Source: an uncultured Erysipelotrichaceae bacterium (GTDB lineage: Bacteria > Bacillota_I > Bacilli_A > Erysipelotrichales > Erysipelotrichaceae). Taken from it: a DNA stretch of 36,084 bases. The position numbers were made by a program, and so were the translations under genes. The DNA is taken from the NCBI GenBank assembly GCA_900314905.1, contig OMXA01000024.1, forward strand, positions 1 through 36,084, given 5' to 3'. Below the pieces are notes generated by a model. That model saw only the letters and a list, made by a program, of their open reading frames with translations. It made no database searches and was not told where the DNA came from. The number at the start of each line of letters is the position of its first letter. Position 1 is the first letter of the stretch. Positions 32,124 through 36,084 of this stretch are shown piece after piece.

Positions 32124-32657
32124 TTAAAGTCTTGTCTTTTCCCAGTAAGCTCCCATCGACTGGCCAGGCTGTCCGGTGACCTCATGACTCAGGAAGGAAG
32201 AAAGGCAGTCTTCCGAAGGATCATAAGCCAATGCTGTTTCCGGATCCGGAAATTCAATTTCCGCATACCAGAACTCGCTGGGCTGACCGGCATCGACATG
32301 ATTCACTTCCAGATGAAGCCCGCTGTCAAGCAGATAGGTTCTTCGGGTTTTCGGAATCAGAGGCTTGCCGATCAGATCTTCTATTTCATGATATTTCTGT
32401 TCCGGGATTGCAATCTCGATTTCCTTCCTGCTTAAGGTGCCGCCTGACTTCAGGCAGAGAATCCACGCATTCTGGCAGGACACTTCCGGAAGTGCAGAAA
32501 ATACCGTGCTTTCTCTGCGGATCCGCACGGTGGGATGAACGGAGATATATCCCTGGTCCATTTCCTGTTCCAATAGCAGCGGCAGTGTCTCTTCGGGCCA
32601 GTCATTCACGAGCCACTTGCGTTCCGTTTCAATCGGTGCCTTGATATCTTCTTTCAT
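32124..32657 (-). CDS. CYTH-domain protein (triphosphate tunnel metalloenzyme)
   Basis: The protein (177 aa) is a single CYTH domain. The defining ExExK motif is Glu10-Thr-Glu12-Arg-Lys14 (ETERKWLV). Further tunnel residues are VRIRRE (about 57-62), CLKSGGTLSRKEIEIAI (in parts), RRTYLL and the late EVNHV and AEIEFPD. Bacterial members are usually inorganic triphosphatases or thiamine-triphosphatase-like, some adenylate cyclases; the small size without a CHAD domain favours a triphosphatase, as inference. GGAGA stands eight bases before the ATG at 32657. It is divergent from the MocR-like gene, with TACAAT (32682-32677) as a possible -10. Confidence 0.88.
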   Translation of the reverse strand: MKEDIKAPIETERKWLVNDWPEETLPLLLEQEMDQGYISVHPTVRIRRESTVFSALPEVSCQNAWILCLKSGGTLSRKEIEIAIPEQKYHEIEDLIGKPLIPKTRRTYLLDSGLHLEVNHVDAGQPSEFWYAEIEFPDPETALAYDPSEDCLSSFLSHEVTGQPGQSMGAYWEKTRL

Positions 32658-32736
32658 ATTGTGTTCTCCGTTTCTATTGTACTTCTTACGAGCCAGGCGC
32701 AGCCAGCATGTTAGAATCATGGCAGAGAAAGCAAGT

Positions 32737-33822
32737 ATGAATATTGCGATTGATCCTGATTCTGGAGTCCCTGCTTACCTGCAGCTGTACCGGCAGCTAA
32801 GAGAAGAGATCGTGAAAGGAATGTACCCCTATCGTTCCCGGTTTCCGAGCAAGCGTACCTGTGCCGAAGAAACCGGTCTCAGCGTGATCACGATTGAACA
32901 CGCCTATGCTTTGCTGTGCGAGGAAGGCTACCTCGAGAGCAGAGAACGTTCCGGCTTCTTCGTTTCCTATACGGAAGAAGAAGTGCGTCCGGTCCAGGAA
33001 GCTCTTTCTGACCTGAAGCCGATGGCTCCGATTTCTTTCGACCAGGAAGCCTTTCCCCGTTCCGTGTTTGCAAAGACGGTGCGGAACGTGCTTTCCATGC
33101 GGGAAAGCGAGATTCTTGAGAAATGCCCTGGCAAGGGATTGCCGGAACTACGCCAGGTACTGGCCGCATATCTTGCCAGATCGAGGGGAATCCAGGTAGA
33201 CCCAGAGCAGATCGTGATCGGCAGCGGCAGCGAATATCTGTATTCTCTGATTGTCCAGCTGCTAGGCAGAGACCGCATTTTCGGCATTGAGGATCCTTCT
33301 TATGAACGCATCAGGGAAATGTATCAGTCCCTTGGCGTTCCCACAGATCTTCTGAAGATGGGGCGCAATGGCATCCGCACGGATGAACTTGCCCGTACCA
33401 GAGCGACTGTCCTTCATCTGACTCCGTTCCACAGCTTCCCGACCGGGATCTCGGCCGATGCTTCGAAGAAGCAGGAATACCTGCAGTGGGCCCAGAAACA
33501 TCATGGCATCCTGATTGAAGATGATTATGACAGTGAGTTCACGGTTTCTTCCAAAGCGGAAGATACGCTGTTTGCGATGGAGCCGACGCATACGGTGTTT
33601 TATCTGAACACCTTCAGCCGGACGATTTCCCCTTCGTTAAGAATCTCCTATATGCTGATGCCGGAAGCCTTCATTGACACCTACGAAAAACGGGCAGGCT
33701 TCAATGCCTGCACCGTATCCACATTGATTCAGCTGGTCACTGCCGAACTGATCGAGCACGGCGATTTCGAGCGCCATATCAACCGCGTCCGCAGAATCAG
33801 AAGACGTCAGCTTCCGAAATGA
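32737..33822 (+). CDS. MocR-type regulator (GntR HTH plus aminotransferase fold), truncated and lacking the PLP lysine
   Basis: From the ATG at 32737 the product has 361 aa. A GntR winged helix (about 10-75; YLQLYRQLREEIVKG, TGLSVITIEHAYALL) is followed by an aminotransferase-like domain with GSGSEYLYSL, LTPFHSFPTG and EDDYDSEF. Two defects stand out. The PLP lysine motif TFSKTLxPxLR reads TFSRTISPSLR, with Arg295 in place of Lys. And the chain stops right after HINRVRRIRRRQ, about 85-100 residues before the usual MocR end, the MATE gene beginning one base later on the other strand. It probably cannot bind PLP covalently, so it is a decaying gene or a repurposed repressor. The ATG at 32719 is an alternative start, but TAGAAT (32712-32717) almost touches it. 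Confidence 0.83.
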   Translation: MNIAIDPDSGVPAYLQLYRQLREEIVKGMYPYRSRFPSKRTCAEETGLSVITIEHAYALLCEEGYLESRERSGFFVSYTEEEVRPVQEALSDLKPMAPISFDQEAFPRSVFAKTVRNVLSMRESEILEKCPGKGLPELRQVLAAYLARSRGIQVDPEQIVIGSGSEYLYSLIVQLLGRDRIFGIEDPSYERIREMYQSLGVPTDLLKMGRNGIRTDELARTRATVLHLTPFHSFPTGISADASKKQEYLQWAQKHHGILIEDDYDSEFTVSSKAEDTLFAMEPTHTVFYLNTFSRTISPSLRISYMLMPEAFIDTYEKRAGFNACTVSTLIQLVTAELIEHGDFERHINRVRRIRRRQLPK

Positions 33823-35193
33823 TCAGGAATTCTTTTCCATCAGCTTCTGTCTCTGCTTCAGAGACCGTCTCAGCCAGCCGCCCTGGGCGTAATAGATCAG
33901 AAACAGAATCGAAGTAGCCACCCAGGAAATCGGATAGCACCGCAGCGTATCGAAAATGGTCAGGGATGGATAAAACAGAATCCAGACAATCCGGAATGCG
34001 CCGATGCCAAGAGCAGTCATGATCATCGGCATCAGCGAGTCTCCGCAGGCACGGATGCTGGAAGAAAGAATCTCCACGCCCAGGAATGTGATCCACCATG
34101 GTGCCAGATAGTCAAGCATGCTCTGGCCGATTGCGATGACATTCTCATCCGGCGTGAACAGACGGAACAGCCACTGCCCTGCCATCAGGCAGACTGAAGT
34201 GATCATCATCGTCCCGATCGTATCCATGATAAAACTCTGCCCGATTCCCTTCTTTACCCGATCGATCTTTCCAGCCCCGAAGTTCTGCCCGGCACAGGTA
34301 AGAACCGCAGTGCCGATCGCACCGGAATAGTTCCAGAACATTGCGTCGATCTTTCCGAAAGCCGTATAAGCCGCCACCGTATCGGTGCCATAGCTGTTGA
34401 CGCTTGCCTGGATGAAGAGATTGGCAACACTATACAGACAGGACTGAATGCCTGTCGGAAGCCCGATGATCACAATCTGCTTCAGTGTTGCCGGATCATT
34501 GGAAAGGGTGCGAAGCGTGAACCGGCTTCCTTCTTCTCCTTCGGCCAGAACTTTCAAGGTCAGCACGCAGCTGACAATCTGAGCAATGACCGTAGCCAAG
34601 GCTGCTCCGGTGATGCCCCACGGGACCACAGCGACAAACAGAATATCGAGAACGATATTCGTGATGCATGCAGCAATCAGAAAATACAGCGGCCTTCTGG
34701 AATCCCCCATTGCCCTCAGGATTCCAGCCCCGGTATTGTAGATCAGCGTCGGCAGCAGACCGGAAAAATAAATCCGCATATAGATCAGCGAATACGAAAA
34801 GATGTCCTCCGGCACATTCAGAAGATGAAGGATACCGGGAGCTCCCCAGATTCCGACTGCAGTCAGGATGATGCCGAGCACCACTGCCAGATACATGCCG
34901 GAATTGACGCCTTTCTTCACGCCTTCCCAGTCTCTTCTGCCGTAATACTGCGCCACGACGACCGTAGCGCCGGAAGAAAGACCGGTCACGAACCCGACGA
35001 GCAGATTGATGACCGTACCGGTGGATCCTCCGACCGCAGCCAGTGCTTCCTTGCCGACGAAGTTTCCGACAACAATTGCATCGACTGTATTGTAAAGCTG
35101 CTGAAAGATCGTTCCTGCAAAAACCGGAAGAAAGAAGAAGAACAGCTCCTTCCAGATTACCCCTTCCAGAAAATCAGTCTGATGACGTTTCAT
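33823..35193 (-). CDS. MATE-family multidrug/metabolite exporter
   Basis: An integral membrane protein (456 aa) with about twelve hydrophobic segments in two similar halves. The N-terminal pattern LFFFFLPVFAGTIFQQLYNTVD (in parts) followed by VGNFVGKEALAAVG is typical of MATE antiporters, and the second-half repeat starts near LKQIVIIGLPTGIQSCLYSV. These pumps export drugs or metabolites using Na+ or H+ gradients; the substrate is unknown. The ATG at 35193 has GGAGG at nine to ten bases; the frame is open nine codons further. It converges tail to tail with the MocR-like gene, with no gap for a terminator. Confidence 0.94.
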   Translation of the reverse strand: MKRHQTDFLEGVIWKELFFFFLPVFAGTIFQQLYNTVDAIVVGNFVGKEALAAVGGSTGTVINLLVGFVTGLSSGATVVVAQYYGRRDWEGVKKGVNSGMYLAVVLGIILTAVGIWGAPGILHLLNVPEDIFSYSLIYMRIYFSGLLPTLIYNTGAGILRAMGDSRRPLYFLIAACITNIVLDILFVAVVPWGITGAALATVIAQIVSCVLTLKVLAEGEEGSRFTLRTLSNDPATLKQIVIIGLPTGIQSCLYSVANLFIQASVNSYGTDTVAAYTAFGKIDAMFWNYSGAIGTAVLTCAGQNFGAGKIDRVKKGIGQSFIMDTIGTMMITSVCLMAGQWLFRLFTPDENVIAIGQSMLDYLAPWWITFLGVEILSSSIRACGDSLMPMIMTALGIGAFRIVWILFYPSLTIFDTLRCYPISWVATSILFLIYYAQGGWLRRSLKQRQKLMEKNS

Positions 35194-35324
35194 GAAACAC
35201 CCCCTCCTTCCGCTTTTCAAGACATGTTATCACACATGAATCCAGAGAAGAAGAAAGAACATAATCCCGATCGTTTAACCGTTTTCCGCGTATTCTTCCT
35301 GCGGCATGAATTGCCTCATTGGGA

Positions 35325-35720
35325 TCAGAGCCTGTGCTTTGCTCTGATCAGTCTCCGGCTTTCTTCTGCCATCTCCTCAAACATCTGATCGCTGACTGGT
35401 CCATCAAGCACAACGCTGATCCACAGGCGATGGTTCATATGCCAGGCCGGATAGACGCCTGGCTTAGTTCTTCTGGTATCCTTTCTGAGATTCACGATTT
35501 CAGCAATGCCATTCCTGCCTGATTCCAGCTTTTCATACGGAACTGTCATGATCAGGGCATACCATTTTCCTGCGGTCCGGAAAACAGACATCGTCTGATC
35601 CTCCCGGAATGGATGATCCGGTTCTTCTCCATAGTTCTGTTTCAGATATGCCGCCAGCCGGGCAGCCTGATCAGAGCGGAAGCAGACTTCATCAAAACAG
35701 GTGTCCCGCACCTGTTTCAA
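35325..35720 (-). CDS. MmcQ/YjbR-family protein
   Basis: The protein (131 aa) is a MmcQ/YjbR-family member: GKWYALIMTVPYEKL (about 51-65), IVNLRKDTRRTKPGVYPAWHMN (in parts) and HRLWISVVLDGPVSDQ are the conserved blocks. The fold is CyaY-like and has been proposed to bind DNA, but the role is unproven. The start is unusual: an in-frame TGA stands immediately before a TTG at 35720, a GTG follows at 35711, and no ATG or clear ribosome site exists. The IscB-like element ends about 40 bases upstream, so its insertion may have removed the original start. The 131 bases between this gene and the MATE start hold nothing else I can support. Confidence 0.8.
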   Translation of the reverse strand: MKQVRDTCFDEVCFRSDQAARLAAYLKQNYGEEPDHPFREDQTMSVFRTAGKWYALIMTVPYEKLESGRNGIAEIVNLRKDTRRTKPGVYPAWHMNHRLWISVVLDGPVSDQMFEEMAEESRRLIRAKHRL

Positions 35721-35738
35721 TCATTCTTCATGTTATAG

Positions 35739-35804
35739 GTGCGGATACCCCGTCCATAGCTGTTAAGCTTGGGCGGGGAGGAAGCGCCATCCTCCTTCCT
35801 TTTT
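35739..35804 (+). other. Two adjacent stem-loops and T-run at the end of the IscB-like gene
   Basis: On plus, CCCCGTCC (35748-35755) pairs with GGGCGGGG (35771-35778) using one G-U pair, and AGGA/TCCT with flanking GG/CC (35777-35795) forms a second hairpin, followed by TTCCTTTTT. On minus the first stem would have an A-C mismatch, so the folding favours a plus-strand RNA. It overlaps the last codons of the IscB-like frame in antisense. It may be a transposon end, a terminator or a small RNA. Confidence 0.4.
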
Positions 35805-36083
35805 GATGCATGTCAAATCAGTCGCCTTGACTGATTTCCCTGTATCTAGAATTACACGAGTTCCCTTGCAATGGGAGCCATTGACAACGAACGTCTGAGA
35901 GTGAAACACAATCGTATCGCCGGGCTGATAGGCATAACGATTCTTCCGAACTGATGTGCGGCCAGAAGAGCACTTATTTCCTCGCTAGATGCGCTGATTC
36001 TTGTCCGATCTTCGGCTCTCCCTGCGGTTTGTCCGTCCACATGAGAGCAACGCACCAGATTTTTTCTTCCCGTCTCTGATGTC
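35763..36083 (-). pseudogene. C-terminal part of an IscB-like (RRXRR/HNH endonuclease) gene with an in-frame TAG
   Basis: In one frame entering from the right edge, codons read DIRDGKKKSGALLSCGRTNR then more basic residues to NQRI, a TAG (35987-35985), and in the same frame RGNKCSSGRTSVRKNRYAY, QPGDTIVFH, NGSHCKGTRVIL, TGKSVKATDL and GGWRFL before the TAA at 35765-35763. This resembles, from memory, the C-terminal region of RRXRR-domain HNH endonucleases (IscB group of IS200/IS605-type elements), which are guided by an RNA. The TAG most simply arose from TAT or TAC (Ile-Tyr-Arg-Gly). The main RuvC/HNH domains lie outside the window, so I cannot judge the rest. A perfect 9-base inverted repeat (35815-35837) lies within the coding part. 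Confidence 0.5.
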
Positions 36084-36084
36084 G

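Overview
The window reads as chromosomal DNA of a Gram-positive, anaerobic gut-type bacterium of the Bacillota with roughly even GC content. Supporting signs are a T-box leader in front of leuS, a linked scpA-scpB pair, the lspA-rluD order, strong GGAGG ribosome sites, several lipoprotein signal peptides, GTG and TTG starts, and no respiratory complex other than a flavin-dependent surface reductase. Erysipelotrichia is my best guess, but that is inference. Gene density is high and 4-base ATGA overlaps are frequent (I count eight between neighbours). I saw no rRNA, tRNA or CRISPR array.

Layout. 1-3052 (minus): TSCPD protein, lspA, rluD, rhomboid protease, dCMP deaminase, ending in a terminator. 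3115-4656 (plus): a DExD-box helicase and a decayed AraC regulator with no start. 4712-7705 (minus): Mrp-type ATPase, OmpR-type response regulator, HAMP histidine kinase. 7814-9103 (plus): purA. 9262-13399 (minus): a ribosome-associated GTPase fused to a NYN nuclease domain, a MetE-like methyltransferase and a GNAT acetyltransferase. 13463-15106 (plus): cutC and a MerR-family regulator. 15140-19921 (minus): a lipoprotein flavin reductase with two FMN domains, purB, and an exported protein of unknown function. 20235-20918 (plus): a Crp/Fnr-family regulator. 21321-26755 (minus): leuS with its T-box, then scpA-scpB continuing into an SGNH hydrolase and a DUF4358 lipoprotein. 26791-32657 (minus): lipoprotein esterase, DUF2804 protein, Qnr-like pentapeptide protein, second pseudouridine synthase, broken PEBP lipoprotein, PfkB sugar kinase, CYTH protein. 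32737-33822 (plus): a MocR-type regulator that lost its PLP lysine and C terminus. 33823-36083 (minus): MATE exporter, MmcQ/YjbR protein, and the end of an IscB-like (RRXRR/HNH) gene with an in-frame TAG, cut by the window edge.

Most genes are housekeeping: two AMP-branch purine genes (purA, purB), leucine-tRNA charging, chromosome condensation, lipoprotein processing and rRNA modification. The parts most worth a second look are the reductase, whose promoter carries a palindrome between -35 and -10 and, just downstream, a near-consensus Rex (NADH/NAD+) operator; the GTPase-NYN fusion; and a cluster of decaying genes (AraC, PEBP, MocR, IscB-like), two of them broken by one in-frame stop codon with the reading frame intact on both sides.
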